Below the pieces are notes generated by a model that ran no database searches, had not been told where the DNA came from, and saw only the letters and a list, made by a program, of their open reading frames with translations. 64,000 nucleotides of DNA from Chromatiaceae bacterium (GTDB lineage Bacteria > Pseudomonadota > Gammaproteobacteria > Chromatiales > Chromatiaceae), in NCBI GenBank assembly GCA_024235315.1, contig JACKMP010000002.1, positions 310,001-374,000 on the forward strand, written 5' to 3'. The first letter of the stretch is position 1, and each line of letters starts with the position of its first letter. The position numbers and the translations under genes are program-made. Positions 16,667-25,453 of the stretch are shown piece after piece.

Positions 16667-17131
16667 ATGAACTACTGGCTGATGAAATCCGAGCCTGATG
16701 TCTTCGGCATCGACCACCTCAAGGCGATGCCCGGCAGGAAGGAGCATTGGGACGGCGTGCGCAACTACCAGGCACGCAACATGATGCGTGACCAGATGAA
16801 GAAAGGCGATCTGGTGTTCTTCTATCACTCCAACTGCGACGAACCCGGTATCGTCGGCATCATGGAGATCGCGAGGGAAGGCTATCCCGATCACACCGCG
16901 TTCGATGCCGACACCAAGTACCACGACCCCAAGAGCGACCCCAACAATCCACGTTGGTATATGGTGGACGTGAAGTACAAGCGCCATCTCAGGCGCAACA
17001 TCTCACTGCGTGAACTCAAAGAACTGGGCGACCCGCGCCTCGACGATCTGCCGCTGCTGCGCAGGGGCAATCGGCTGTCGATAATGCCACTGACAAAGGC
17101 GCACTGGGACTTCATACTCGGGCTCGAATGA
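16667..17131 (+). CDS. EVE domain-containing protein
   Basis: A 154-residue protein of the EVE family (thymocyte nuclear protein 1-like), related to PUA-like modified-base-binding folds. The start MNYWLMKSEPDVFGIDHL, the segment HWDGVRNYQARNMMRDQM, KGDLVFFYHSN and IVGIMEIARE are characteristic. EVE proteins bind modified nucleobases in DNA or RNA; the cellular role is poorly defined. It is divergent from the deacetylase gene and 25 bases upstream of the sulfurtransferase gene. Confidence 0.92.
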   Translation: MNYWLMKSEPDVFGIDHLKAMPGRKEHWDGVRNYQARNMMRDQMKKGDLVFFYHSNCDEPGIVGIMEIAREGYPDHTAFDADTKYHDPKSDPNNPRWYMVDVKYKRHLRRNISLRELKELGDPRLDDLPLLRRGNRLSIMPLTKAHWDFILGLE

Positions 17132-17156
17132 AATCGACCACCGCACCACGCACGCC

Positions 17157-18014
17157 ATGAAATTCGAGACCCTGATCGACTGCGAGACCCTGGCTGCCCG
17201 ATTGGACGACCCGGCGTGGCGCGTGTTCGACTGCCGCTTCGATCTGGCCGACACGCAGCGCGGCGAACGCGCACATGCCACGGCCCATGTACCTGGCGCC
17301 TTCTATGCGCACATCGACCGCGACCTGTCCGATCCGATCACGCCGCAGTCGGGCCGCCACCCCCTGCCCGACCCTGTACGGCTTCGCGACTGGCTGGGTC
17401 GGCACGGCGTCGGCAGTGGTACCCAGGTCGTGGTCTATGACGACAGCGGCGGCACCATGGCGGTACGCCTGTGGTGGCTGCTGCGCTGGCTGGGACACAC
17501 CCGGGTTGCTCTGCTGGACGGCGGTTGGCCCGCCTGGATCACGGCCGCCATGCCGATCGAGGACACGCCGCCGCGGTCAGTAACGGCCACGAACTTTTCC
17601 GGGCAGCCCGATTGGGGGCAGGTCGTGACAACCGCGACACTCGCCGCGCAGGTGGCAACGGGCGACGATGCATTGCTGATAATGGACGCACGGACCCGCG
17701 AGCGCTTTCGCGGTGACGCCGAACCGATAGACCCGATAGCCGGACACGTCCCCGATGCGATCAACCTGCCGCTGGTCGACAACCTTGACGGCAGTGGCCG
17801 CTTCAAGGACCCCGTCACGCTACGCAGCATGTACGCACCGGCCCTGGCCGGCAGGTCCGCGGCCGATGTCGCGGTCATGTGCGGTTCGGGCGTAACCGCC
17901 TGCCACAACCTGATGGCGATGGAGATCGCCGGTCTGCACGGCGGCCGCCTGTATGCGGGGTCGTGGAGTGAATGGATCCGTGACCCGGCGCGACCGGTCG
18001 CCACCGGGGACTGA
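17157..18014 (+). CDS. sseA: 3-mercaptopyruvate/thiosulfate sulfurtransferase
   Basis: A 285-residue two-domain rhodanese. The first rhodanese domain (about 1-140) is inactive-like; the second carries the catalytic Cys in VMCGSGVTACH. The loop CGSGVTA is the form found in 3-mercaptopyruvate sulfurtransferases, while thiosulfate enzymes usually have CRKGVTA. It moves sulfane sulfur to thiol or cyanide acceptors in the cytoplasm. It probably shares a transcript with the EVE gene. Length fits the family. Confidence 0.88.
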   Translation: MKFETLIDCETLAARLDDPAWRVFDCRFDLADTQRGERAHATAHVPGAFYAHIDRDLSDPITPQSGRHPLPDPVRLRDWLGRHGVGSGTQVVVYDDSGGTMAVRLWWLLRWLGHTRVALLDGGWPAWITAAMPIEDTPPRSVTATNFSGQPDWGQVVTTATLAAQVATGDDALLIMDARTRERFRGDAEPIDPIAGHVPDAINLPLVDNLDGSGRFKDPVTLRSMYAPALAGRSAADVAVMCGSGVTACHNLMAMEIAGLHGGRLYAGSWSEWIRDPARPVATGD

Positions 18015-18019
18015 CCGGT

Positions 18020-18997
18020 TCAGGGCGCCAGGCAGCTCAGGTCGACACGCATACTGACTGCCTGCCCGGCAGTATCGGTGTCGTACACCACCATTACGTC
18101 GGCACCATCGTCGTGCTCGGCCAACAACGCGAGCCCCTCGGCCTTGGCGCCGCCGCTGGTCGTCACGGCACCCAGCGGCACAGCGGCCCGCACATCGTGA
18201 TCACTGCCGGGAACCTGATCGCCGCCATCCCACCACCACAGGCAGAACGGCCCCGGGGCATCATTGACCGGTCCCGCAAGGATCAGAAATCCATCGCGCA
18301 ACGCCACCATGTCACGGATACCCTGGCCGTCCAGACGGACGAAGCGCAGTTCATAGTGTTTGGGCCGGTCGAATTCCAGGACCATCACCGGGACATAGTT
18401 GTCGCGCAGTACCGGTCCGCGAAACCCGAGGTAGAGCTGCTCGTCACGATACGCCAGACCCTCGATATCGATGCCGTTTTCCTTGCTCGGCAGGCCGTAG
18501 AACAGGCCGAGCAGTGGATCCTTGCGCAGGCGCTTGGAAAGATCGATCCGCTCCGCCCTGCCGACCTTTCCCGTCTGCCCATCGAAGGCGAGGCGATACA
18601 GGCGGTTGCGGGCAGGCTCGTGCTGCACCTCCAGCAGGCGCTCACGATTCTTGCGCACCGACAGCTCCGGTTTCATCCGGCGGCGACGAAACGAGTGTGA
18701 ACCGATGACGTACAGGTGGCCCTGCCCAAATTCGATCGCCTCGATGTCCGCCTCCTGGTCCTCCTGCGCCAGCGAGACCCTTCGCTGCGGGCGCCAGGCG
18801 CTTGCCGCTGCATCCCGCACCAGGATCTGCACCTTGTGCCCCTCATCCCCGCCAAGTACCAGAAAGTCACCGACCACCGCCGCGCCACTGAGATCCTGCC
18901 CGGCATCGATGTCCCCACAGAACTCGACCGGCCGGACATCCCGAACAAATTCTCGGCTCTTTTCTCCCGCCTCGTCCGAAAGTGGTCGATCACCCAA
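18020..18997 (-). CDS. DUF3616 family protein
   Basis: A 325-residue protein matching DUF3616: repeated beta-propeller-like strands such as DLSGAAVVGDFLVLGGDEGH, the stretch DIEAIEFGQGHLYVIGSHS, NGIDIEGLAYRDEQLYLGFR and IRDMVALRDGFLILAGP. The function of the family is unknown; a propeller binding scaffold or esterase-like role is possible. The start used is a TTG at 18997 overlapping the end of the upstream gene by eight bases; a shorter start cannot be excluded. It is the last gene of a cysS-led unit. No signal peptide is seen. Confidence 0.7.
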   Translation of the reverse strand: MGDRPLSDEAGEKSREFVRDVRPVEFCGDIDAGQDLSGAAVVGDFLVLGGDEGHKVQILVRDAAASAWRPQRRVSLAQEDQEADIEAIEFGQGHLYVIGSHSFRRRRMKPELSVRKNRERLLEVQHEPARNRLYRLAFDGQTGKVGRAERIDLSKRLRKDPLLGLFYGLPSKENGIDIEGLAYRDEQLYLGFRGPVLRDNYVPVMVLEFDRPKHYELRFVRLDGQGIRDMVALRDGFLILAGPVNDAPGPFCLWWWDGGDQVPGSDHDVRAAVPLGAVTTSGGAKAEGLALLAEHDDGADVMVVYDTDTAGQAVSMRVDLSCLAP

Positions 18998-19343
18998 TGT
19001 ACTGTGCTCCCGGCAACAGTGACTCGTCGAACAACTCCGGCAGATCGTCGAGGCATTGCAGCGCCTCGTTGCGCGGCAGCGTCAGGCGCAGGCAGCCGCT
19101 CGCCTCGGGATGAACCAGCTCCAGCGTGAGCGCGTCCGGGGCATCTGCAACATAACACTGCAGGATCACGTCGTTGCGATCCACCACGCCGAGAAAGTTG
19201 TCGGCCTTCACCAGCAGGCGCTCGGCCAACGGCATAATGCGGCTGACCATCAGCGACTCGGGCTGGCTCGAGGCGATGCTGACGGCGTTATCGTAGTCCC
19301 GATAGAACACGCGCAGCACGCGGTGCGCAGCCGGTGTACTCAT
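18990..19343 (-). CDS. Small conserved-looking protein between cysS and DUF3616 gene
   Basis: I do not recognise this 117-residue protein. It starts with ATG at 19343 overlapping the cysS stop by four bases and its end overlaps the DUF3616 gene, so it is translationally coupled and very likely real. The sequence alternates strands and helices (HRVLRVFYRDYDNAV, LTLELVHPEASGCLRLTLP) with no signal peptide or membrane segment and one internal Cys. Nothing points to an enzyme. Confidence 0.6.
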   Translation of the reverse strand: MSTPAAHRVLRVFYRDYDNAVSIASSQPESLMVSRIMPLAERLLVKADNFLGVVDRNDVILQCYVADAPDALTLELVHPEASGCLRLTLPRNEALQCLDDLPELFDESLLPGAQYIG

Positions 19344-20728
19344 GCGCGGCGCCAGGTCGTCCCGGCCGGCGAGTCCTCCAGGACGATGCCGGCATCCTTC
19401 AACTGGTCGCGGATCGCATCGGCCTCAGACCAGTTCCTGTTCTGCTTGGCTGCGCTGCGGCGCTCAATCAGGGATTCGATCTCGGCATCACCGAGACCTG
19501 TGGGACCCGATTCACCACCGCGCAGGTAGACCTCGGGGTCATCCTGCAGAATGCCCAGCAGCCCGCCCAGTTCGCACAACAATGCGCCCAGTGCCGCTGC
19601 ATGTGCCGGATCATCGCCACGCACGCGGTTGATCTCCCGGGCCAACTCGAACATCGCGGCAAGCGCCTCGGGGGTATTGAAGTCGTCCTCCATTGCCGCG
19701 TGGAAACGTGCCGCGAGCGCCTCACCGGTGGCGGCCGGCACATCGTCACGCAGGCCACGCAGTGCAGTATAGAAACGGGTCAGCGCCGAGCGCGCATTGC
19801 TCAGCTGCTCATCGGCATAGTGCAGTGGGCTGCGATACTGGCTGGTGAGGATGAAATAGCGCACCTCCTCCGGCAGATAGCGTTGCAGGATCTCGCGCAC
19901 GGTGAAGAAGTTGCCCAGTGACTTCGACATCTTTTCGTCGTTGATGCGTACGAAGCCGTTATGCATCCAGTACCGGACGAAGGGGTGCCCGGTCGCACCC
20001 TCCGATTGGGCGATCTCGTTTTCGTGGTGCGGGAACGTCAGGTCCGCGCCACCGCCGTGGATATCGAAGGTGTCGCCGAGCGCCTTGGTTGACATCGCCG
20101 AACACTCGATGTGCCAGCCGGGACGGCCCTGGCCCCAGGGCGAATCCCACGCCGGCTCGCCCGGTTTGGCCGCCTTCCACAGCGCGAAGTCCAGCGGATC
20201 ACGCTTCACTTCGCCAGGCTCGACACGCGCGCCGGACTGCAGGTCCTCGATTGACTTCCCGGACAGCCGGCCGTAATCGGGAAAACTCCTGACGTCATAG
20301 TAGACATCGCCGTTCGCGGCGACATAGGCGTGTCCGCGCGCAATCAGCCGCTCGACCATGGCGATGATCTCGGGCAGGTGCTCCGTGGCCCTGGGCTCCT
20401 GGTCCGGCGGCAGCACGCCAAGCGCTGCCGCGTCTTCGTGCATCGCCTGGATGTAGCGCTCGGTGAGCGCATGAAAGGGCTCTCCGCGCTCGTTCGCGCG
20501 ATTGATGATCTTGTCGTCGATGTCGGTGATATTGCGCACGTAGGTGACGTCGTAACCGCGCGACCTCAGGTACCGAGCGACCACGTCGAACACCACCATG
20601 ACCCGCGCGTGACCGAGATGGCACAGATCGTAGACGGTCATGCCGCAGACATACATGTTGACATGTCCGGGCTTGAGCGGCTCGAAGGTTTCCTTGGTGC
20701 GGGTCAGGTCGTTGTAGATACTCAGCAT
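19340..20728 (-). CDS. cysS: Cysteinyl-tRNA synthetase
   Basis: A 462-residue class I aminoacyl-tRNA synthetase that charges tRNA-Cys. Zinc and substrate-binding Cys occurs in VCGMTVYDLCHLGHAR, which also contains the HIGH-type motif (HLGH); WHIECSAMS supplies another zinc Cys, and EKMSKSLGN is the KMSKS loop. The C-terminal helical anticodon region ends TTWRRA. Length is typical. It heads a minus-strand unit with two downstream genes of unknown function and is divergent from ppiA. Confidence 0.98.
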   Translation of the reverse strand: MLSIYNDLTRTKETFEPLKPGHVNMYVCGMTVYDLCHLGHARVMVVFDVVARYLRSRGYDVTYVRNITDIDDKIINRANERGEPFHALTERYIQAMHEDAAALGVLPPDQEPRATEHLPEIIAMVERLIARGHAYVAANGDVYYDVRSFPDYGRLSGKSIEDLQSGARVEPGEVKRDPLDFALWKAAKPGEPAWDSPWGQGRPGWHIECSAMSTKALGDTFDIHGGGADLTFPHHENEIAQSEGATGHPFVRYWMHNGFVRINDEKMSKSLGNFFTVREILQRYLPEEVRYFILTSQYRSPLHYADEQLSNARSALTRFYTALRGLRDDVPAATGEALAARFHAAMEDDFNTPEALAAMFELAREINRVRGDDPAHAAALGALLCELGGLLGILQDDPEVYLRGGESGPTGLGDAEIESLIERRSAAKQNRNWSEADAIRDQLKDAGIVLEDSPAGTTWRRA

Positions 20729-20955
20729 GGCAATCGCAGACTCGTTGCACGTTACGCGGTTTGTGAGGGGTGGATATTAACCGAACTGCCTGCCCCCCGG
20801 CGTCCCGATTGCGCCGCCGCGTGCCGATTGACCGGGCCCTTGGGCCGGCTGCCATTGGCGACCGGCCTCACCATCATCATCTGATGCGGGGTTTTGCCGG
20901 GTGACGCGCACGGCTACACTAGCGGCCCCATTTTTCCCTTTCCAGGCTCACTCGA

Positions 20956-21519
20956 ATGAAATCATCGTTGTTGAAACTGGCCGCATTGGCCTTGCTCCTG
21001 GTCACCCTGACGGCGCAGGCGGCGGCACAAAGCGTCCTGATGAAGACCAGCAAGGGCGACATCACGCTCGAACTGGATGCCGACAAGGCACCGAAAACCG
21101 TCGCCAACTTCCTGGAATACGTCGATGCCGGATTCTTCGACGGCACCATCTTCCACAGGGTGATTCCGGGCTTCATGATCCAGGGTGGCGGCTTCGATGC
21201 CGACATGCAGCAGAAAGACACCCGTGACCCCGTCGAAAACGAGGCCAAGAACGGCCTGAAGAACCTGCGCGGCAGCATTGCGATGGCGCGCACCCGCGAC
21301 CCGCACTCCGCCACGGCACAGTTCTTCATCAACCACAAAGACAATGACAACCTCGACTACCCGAGCTTCGACGGCTGGGGCTATGCGGTGTTCGGCCGCG
21401 TGACCGCCGGTATGGACGTGGTCGACAGCATCGCCGCGGTGCCAACCGGCAGCCGCGGCGGTCACCGCGACGTGCCGGTCGAGCCGGTGGTTATCGAGTC
21501 TGTCACCCGCCTCCCCTGA
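20956..21519 (+). CDS. ppiA: Periplasmic peptidyl-prolyl cis-trans isomerase (cyclophilin)
   Basis: A 187-residue cyclophilin with an N-terminal signal peptide (about residues 1-25, LLKLAALALLLVTLTAQAAA). The catalytic region is visible in GTIFHRVIPGFMIQGGGF and IAMARTRDPHSATAQFFIN, which contain the Arg, Phe, Met, Gln and Phe residues of the active site. It speeds prolyl isomerisation during folding in the periplasm. It is followed by a cytoplasmic paralogue, so the pair looks like a tandem duplication with one copy exported. Confidence 0.93.
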   Translation: MKSSLLKLAALALLLVTLTAQAAAQSVLMKTSKGDITLELDADKAPKTVANFLEYVDAGFFDGTIFHRVIPGFMIQGGGFDADMQQKDTRDPVENEAKNGLKNLRGSIAMARTRDPHSATAQFFINHKDNDNLDYPSFDGWGYAVFGRVTAGMDVVDSIAAVPTGSRGGHRDVPVEPVVIESVTRLP

Positions 21520-21573
21520 GCGGCGCCCCGACACCGCCTCACACGCGACATCCACAAGTACAGGAGCAACCCG

Positions 21574-22068
21574 ATGATTACCCTGAAAACCAGCATGGGC
21601 GACATCGTGATCGAACTCGATCATGACAAGGCCCCGAAGACCTGCGAGAACTTCGAGCAATACGTTCGCGACGGTCATTACGACGGCACGATCTTCCACC
21701 GGGTGATCGGCAACTTCATGATCCAGGGTGGCGGATTCCTGCCCGACATGATGCAGAAGGCGACGCGCGAACCGATCGAGAATGAGGCCAAGAACGGCCT
21801 GAGCAACGTCACTGGCAGTATCGCCATGGCACGCACCGCGGCACCGCATTCGGCGTCTGCCCAGTTCTTCATCAACGTCAAGGACAACAACTTCCTCGAC
21901 TACCCTGGCCAGGACGGTTGGGGCTATTGCGTATTCGGCAAGGTGACGTCGGGAATGGACGTGATCAACAAGATCAGGACCGTCGACACCACCAACAAGG
22001 CCGGCCATTCGGATGTGCCGGTCGAACCTGTCGTGATCGAGTCCGCCACGATCAGCGAGCAGGGCTGA
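21574..22068 (+). CDS. ppiB: Cytoplasmic peptidyl-prolyl cis-trans isomerase B (cyclophilin)
   Basis: A 164-residue cyclophilin without a signal peptide. Active-site strands are TIFHRVIGNFMIQGGGF and SIAMARTAAPHSASAQFFIN. It is closely similar to the exported cyclophilin 55 bases upstream, including FDGWGYAVFG versus QDGWGYCVFG. CAGGAGCAA lies upstream of the ATG as ribosome binding site. It assists folding in the cytoplasm; cotranscription with ppiA is likely. Confidence 0.95.
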   Translation: MITLKTSMGDIVIELDHDKAPKTCENFEQYVRDGHYDGTIFHRVIGNFMIQGGGFLPDMMQKATREPIENEAKNGLSNVTGSIAMARTAAPHSASAQFFINVKDNNFLDYPGQDGWGYCVFGKVTSGMDVINKIRTVDTTNKAGHSDVPVEPVVIESATISEQG

Positions 22069-22076
22069 CGCAGGTC

Positions 22077-22946
22077 CTACAACAGGAAGAACAGCGCCGC
22101 CGGCAGCACCAGCAGGCTGGCGGCGTTTCCAAGCAGTACGATGGACGCCACCTTGCGCGGCTCGATCTGGTAGCGTTCGGCCAGCATGAAATTGAGCACT
22201 GCAGGCGGCAGCACGGCAAACACCAGCAACTGCTCGGCCTGTATGCCCGGCAGCGCAATGAACCGGGTCACCAGCCAGGCGACCAGCAGCCCACTGAGCG
22301 GACAGAGCAGTGCGCCAGCCACACCGATCCGCCAGTCGGACAGATCCACCCCGGTCATACGCACGCCCAGCGCAAACAGCATCAGCGGGATCGCGATCTG
22401 ACCGAGCAGATCGATCGCCTCGTGCAAAGGTGCGGGGATACGCAGCTGCCACACCGCGACGACGATGCCGGCCAGGGTGGCCAGCAGCATCGGCATACGC
22501 AGCAGCTTCAACGGGTTCAGATGCCCGGTCAGCATTGCGTTGCCGACCGTAAAGTGCAGGGTGTTCTCGACCAGGAACAGGATCATCGCCGCCGGCAGAG
22601 CCTGTTCCCCGAACGCGAACAGGGCCAACGGCAGGCCCATGTTGCCCGAGTTGTTGAACATCATCGGCGGCAGGAACATCTTCGACTGGTAACCAAATAG
22701 GCGCGCAAACGGCCAGGCCACCACGCCCGAGCCGAGCACCACCAGCAAAGCAGCGCCCGCCAGTTCCGCATAACGACTCAGTTCGAAACCCTCGCCGGAC
22801 AAAACCGAGAAGATCAGCGCCGGCGTGAAGATATCCAGATTGAGGCGGTTGGCGGAAGCCATGTCCGGTCCATGCCGACGCGCATACAGGTAACCGAGCA
22901 GGACGATCGCAAAGATCGGGAAGACAATCTCGAAGACCTGGAACAT
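22077..22946 (-). CDS. AEC family transporter (auxin-efflux-carrier-type permease)
   Basis: A 289-residue integral membrane protein with about ten hydrophobic helices. The start VFEIVFPIFAIVLLGYLY, the segment MMFNNSGNMGLPLALFAFG and the second half with IAIPLMLFALGVRM are typical of the AEC family, which exports or imports organic acids such as malate in bacteria. I chose ATG 22946 since the protein then starts at the first helix; the longer frame adds a non-helical leader. It is convergent with ppiB. The substrate is unknown. Confidence 0.88.
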   Translation of the reverse strand: MFQVFEIVFPIFAIVLLGYLYARRHGPDMASANRLNLDIFTPALIFSVLSGEGFELSRYAELAGAALLVVLGSGVVAWPFARLFGYQSKMFLPPMMFNNSGNMGLPLALFAFGEQALPAAMILFLVENTLHFTVGNAMLTGHLNPLKLLRMPMLLATLAGIVVAVWQLRIPAPLHEAIDLLGQIAIPLMLFALGVRMTGVDLSDWRIGVAGALLCPLSGLLVAWLVTRFIALPGIQAEQLLVFAVLPPAVLNFMLAERYQIEPRKVASIVLLGNAASLLVLPAALFFLL

Positions 22947-23050
22947 CGGTCGGGCCCGTGCATGAAACCGATGGTCAGCATAAGTGGCAGCCGGCTGGTT
23001 CTCAATTGAAAAAGCCCACGCCAATGGTTCAGCCGCTACAATCCCCGGCC

Positions 23051-23785
23051 ATGAAAAAACAGTGGTTCATCTCCGATCTTCACCTTGCGATCGAGCGTCC
23101 GAAGACCCTCGCCCTGTTCGAGCACTTCGTCACCACCTACCCCCAGCCTGGCGACCGTCTGTTTATCCTCGGCGATCTGTTCGACGCCTGGATCGGCGAC
23201 GACGATGATGCCGAACTGGCACGCCGTGTACGCGACACCCTGCGCAGGGCCTCCACACGTGGTGTGCACGTGCTGATCCAGCGCGGCAACCGGGATTTCC
23301 TGATGGGACGACGCTTGATGCGTGAGTGCGGGACGACACTGTTGGGCGACTGCCATGTCACCAACGTGGCGGGCCAACGCACACTGCTGATGCACGGCGA
23401 CCTGTTGTGCACCGACGACGTCGACTACCAGCGCGCCCGCCGCAAATTCCGCAATCCGCTGTTCCAATGGCTGATGCTGCGCAAGCCGCTGGCGGAACGG
23501 CGCCGTATTGCTGCCGACTACCGGCGACGCAGCGGCGAGATGACCGCAATGAAAGCCGCTGACATCATGGACGTCAACGACGACACCGTGATGCGCTATC
23601 TGAACAGGCACCGCGTGCGGCAGTTGATCCACGGGCACACGCACCGCCCGGCAACCCACGAACACCGCTTGTCAGATGGCAGCGTGGCAACACGCCTGGT
23701 GCTGCCGGAGTGGCACGCAAAGAATGCCGTGGCGTGGGTTGACGACGGAAAGACGCTCGATCCGCTGGTCCTGGCGCCGCGCTGA
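23051..23785 (+). CDS. lpxH: UDP-2,3-diacylglucosamine diphosphatase
   Basis: A 244-residue calcineurin-like metallophosphoesterase that cleaves UDP-2,3-diacylglucosamine to lipid X in lipid A synthesis at the inner membrane. Metal-binding motifs appear in order: FISDLHL, ILGDLFDAWIGDD, GNRDFLMG, LMHGDLLCTDD and IHGHTHRPATH. The ATG at 23051 starts directly at the first motif; a frame extending upstream overlaps the divergent transporter gene. Its presence indicates an LPS-bearing Gram-negative cell. Confidence 0.95.
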   Translation: MKKQWFISDLHLAIERPKTLALFEHFVTTYPQPGDRLFILGDLFDAWIGDDDDAELARRVRDTLRRASTRGVHVLIQRGNRDFLMGRRLMRECGTTLLGDCHVTNVAGQRTLLMHGDLLCTDDVDYQRARRKFRNPLFQWLMLRKPLAERRRIAADYRRRSGEMTAMKAADIMDVNDDTVMRYLNRHRVRQLIHGHTHRPATHEHRLSDGSVATRLVLPEWHAKNAVAWVDDGKTLDPLVLAPR

Positions 23786-23789
23786 ACGT

Positions 23790-24485
23790 TCAGAAAATAC
23801 CGGGGGCAAACATCGGACGGCGGTTGAATCCCTCGGGCAGGGTGAACAACGCCGCGTCGGCATCGTGGCTGTCGGAAAAATCCACCAGTGACTGGCTATG
23901 TCCCGTAGCACGTTCCAGCAGCGGCAGGCCGAAGCGCAACGAGCGGTCCGCTGCGTAGACGTTGCCCGCCAGATCGCAGGGCGTCTTCATGTCCAGCGGC
24001 ATCGACGACAGGGTAGCCGCCTGGACACGTGCCAGCACCCGCTTCATCTCCGCGAGGCCGCGCACGGCCTCCTCCATCACACTTTCGATAGTCACCAGCT
24101 CGGCGCACAGCTCGCCGTTGGCCAGCAGCCGCACGTGGTTGGGCCTCTGCCCGGCGACCAGAGGCGCCGCAGTGTCGGCCTCCACCTGCTCCTGCAGAAC
24201 GAGTGTGTCGGGCAGTGCAGGCAGCGGCTGCGCCGAATCCAATACCAGGATGGAGCGATCATCCACCGAGACGTTGTAGATGCGTTCGTTGTTGCGATCG
24301 AACAAGGTGTAGCCTGCCCCGTCGCTGCCCTCATCGAGACGCACATGACCCGGCGTCACCATCACCCTACTGAGGTAGGGCTCGGCGCCCTGCTCCCATA
24401 CCCTGTAGACCAGCAGCGACGCTGGGTCCGCCACCACCGCGGCAGACGAAGCGGCCAGGAAGATTGTGGTCAGGATCTTTTGCAT
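23790..24485 (-). CDS. Exported protein of unknown function
   Basis: I do not recognise this 231-residue protein. It has a clear signal peptide (about 1-19, ILTTIFLAASSAAVVADP). The mature part is beta-rich at first (LLVYRVWEQGAEPYLSRVMVTPGHVRLDEG...) and helical after about residue 120, with two Cys residues (GELCAELV and TPCDLAGN) that could form a disulfide. Its start overlaps the end of the DUF455 gene by 16 bases, so the two are coupled. It is probably periplasmic. Confidence 0.6.
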   Translation of the reverse strand: MQKILTTIFLAASSAAVVADPASLLVYRVWEQGAEPYLSRVMVTPGHVRLDEGSDGAGYTLFDRNNERIYNVSVDDRSILVLDSAQPLPALPDTLVLQEQVEADTAAPLVAGQRPNHVRLLANGELCAELVTIESVMEEAVRGLAEMKRVLARVQAATLSSMPLDMKTPCDLAGNVYAADRSLRFGLPLLERATGHSQSLVDFSDSHDADAALFTLPEGFNRRPMFAPGIF

Positions 24486-25279
24486 AGTGCCTCCAGGCGA
24501 CCCAACTCCGACTCACTGAAACCCGCCTCGCGGCGCGCCACCTTGTGCAGTGGGCAGCGCACGCCGCCCGGCAGATGCTGTTCGAGCAGCGAAAAGTACG
24601 TCTGCTCCGGATCCAGGCCGCGCTGCGCGCACAGATGGTGAAACCAGCGGCTGCCCGCCTCCACGTGGCCGACTTCATCACGCAGGATGATCTCGAGAAT
24701 CGCCACGCTGGCCTGGTCACCGATCGTGGCCAGGCGCTGCATCATGCCCGGCGTGACGTCGAGACCGCGGGCCTCCATCACGCGCGGCACCAGCGCCATG
24801 CGCAGCAGGGCATCATGCGCGGTATTGAGCGCCAGCTCCCACAGCCCATTGTGTGCAGGAAAGTCGCCATAGGAATAGCCAAGTTGCCCAAGGCGTTCGC
24901 GCAGCAGGGAAAAGTGATACGCCTCTTCGGCCGCCACGCGGGTCCAGTCCGTGTAATAGGCGTCCGGCAGATCACGAAATCGGTACACCGCATCGCACGC
25001 CAGGTTGATGGCATTGAATTCGATATGAGCAACCGCATGGATCAGCGCCGCATGCCCCTCCGGCGTATGCAACCGGCGCTGGACCAGCCTCGACGGGGCC
25101 ACCAGCTCGGGCCTTACCGGTCGCCCGGCCTCTTCGAGCCCGCCGGAGATCCCGGAGGGGTCGCGTCCGAGCCTGCCCGACTGCCAGTCGTCGGCCAGCG
25201 CAGCCGCCAGCGCGAGCTTGCGGTCCACGTCGGTACAGCGCAGACATTGCGCAGCAGTGGCGAACAGGTCCTTTGGCAT
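24470..25279 (-). CDS. DUF455 family ferritin-like protein
   Basis: A 269-residue helical protein matching DUF455. Metal-ligand-like motifs of a ferritin-type four-helix bundle are present: AHIEFNAINLA, AAEEAYHFSLL and RDEVGHVEAGSRWF. The family is predicted to hold a diiron centre; its reaction is not established. It is coupled to the downstream exported protein. It lies in a minus-strand unit, divergent from the stator pair. Confidence 0.8.
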   Translation of the reverse strand: MPKDLFATAAQCLRCTDVDRKLALAAALADDWQSGRLGRDPSGISGGLEEAGRPVRPELVAPSRLVQRRLHTPEGHAALIHAVAHIEFNAINLACDAVYRFRDLPDAYYTDWTRVAAEEAYHFSLLRERLGQLGYSYGDFPAHNGLWELALNTAHDALLRMALVPRVMEARGLDVTPGMMQRLATIGDQASVAILEIILRDEVGHVEAGSRWFHHLCAQRGLDPEQTYFSLLEQHLPGGVRCPLHKVARREAGFSESELGRLEALCKRS

Positions 25280-25453
25280 CGCGTGATTCTACCAGTTCGC
25301 CGGCACGCCCAAACGGTGATGACGACCCCAGGCCAACGACGCCAAGCGGATAGTACATTAGCAGGGTCTTATGGTAGACTTTGATCGGTTTTTTTGCGGC
25401 CAGCCCCGCAGTTACCGCGGCCGCGTCACCGCGCCCTCTGAGAGGTCACCACG

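Noticed and set aside
20962..22452. 496-codon minus-strand open frame
   Set aside because: It covers the two cyclophilin genes in antisense and has no recognisable domain; the cyclophilins have clear motifs.
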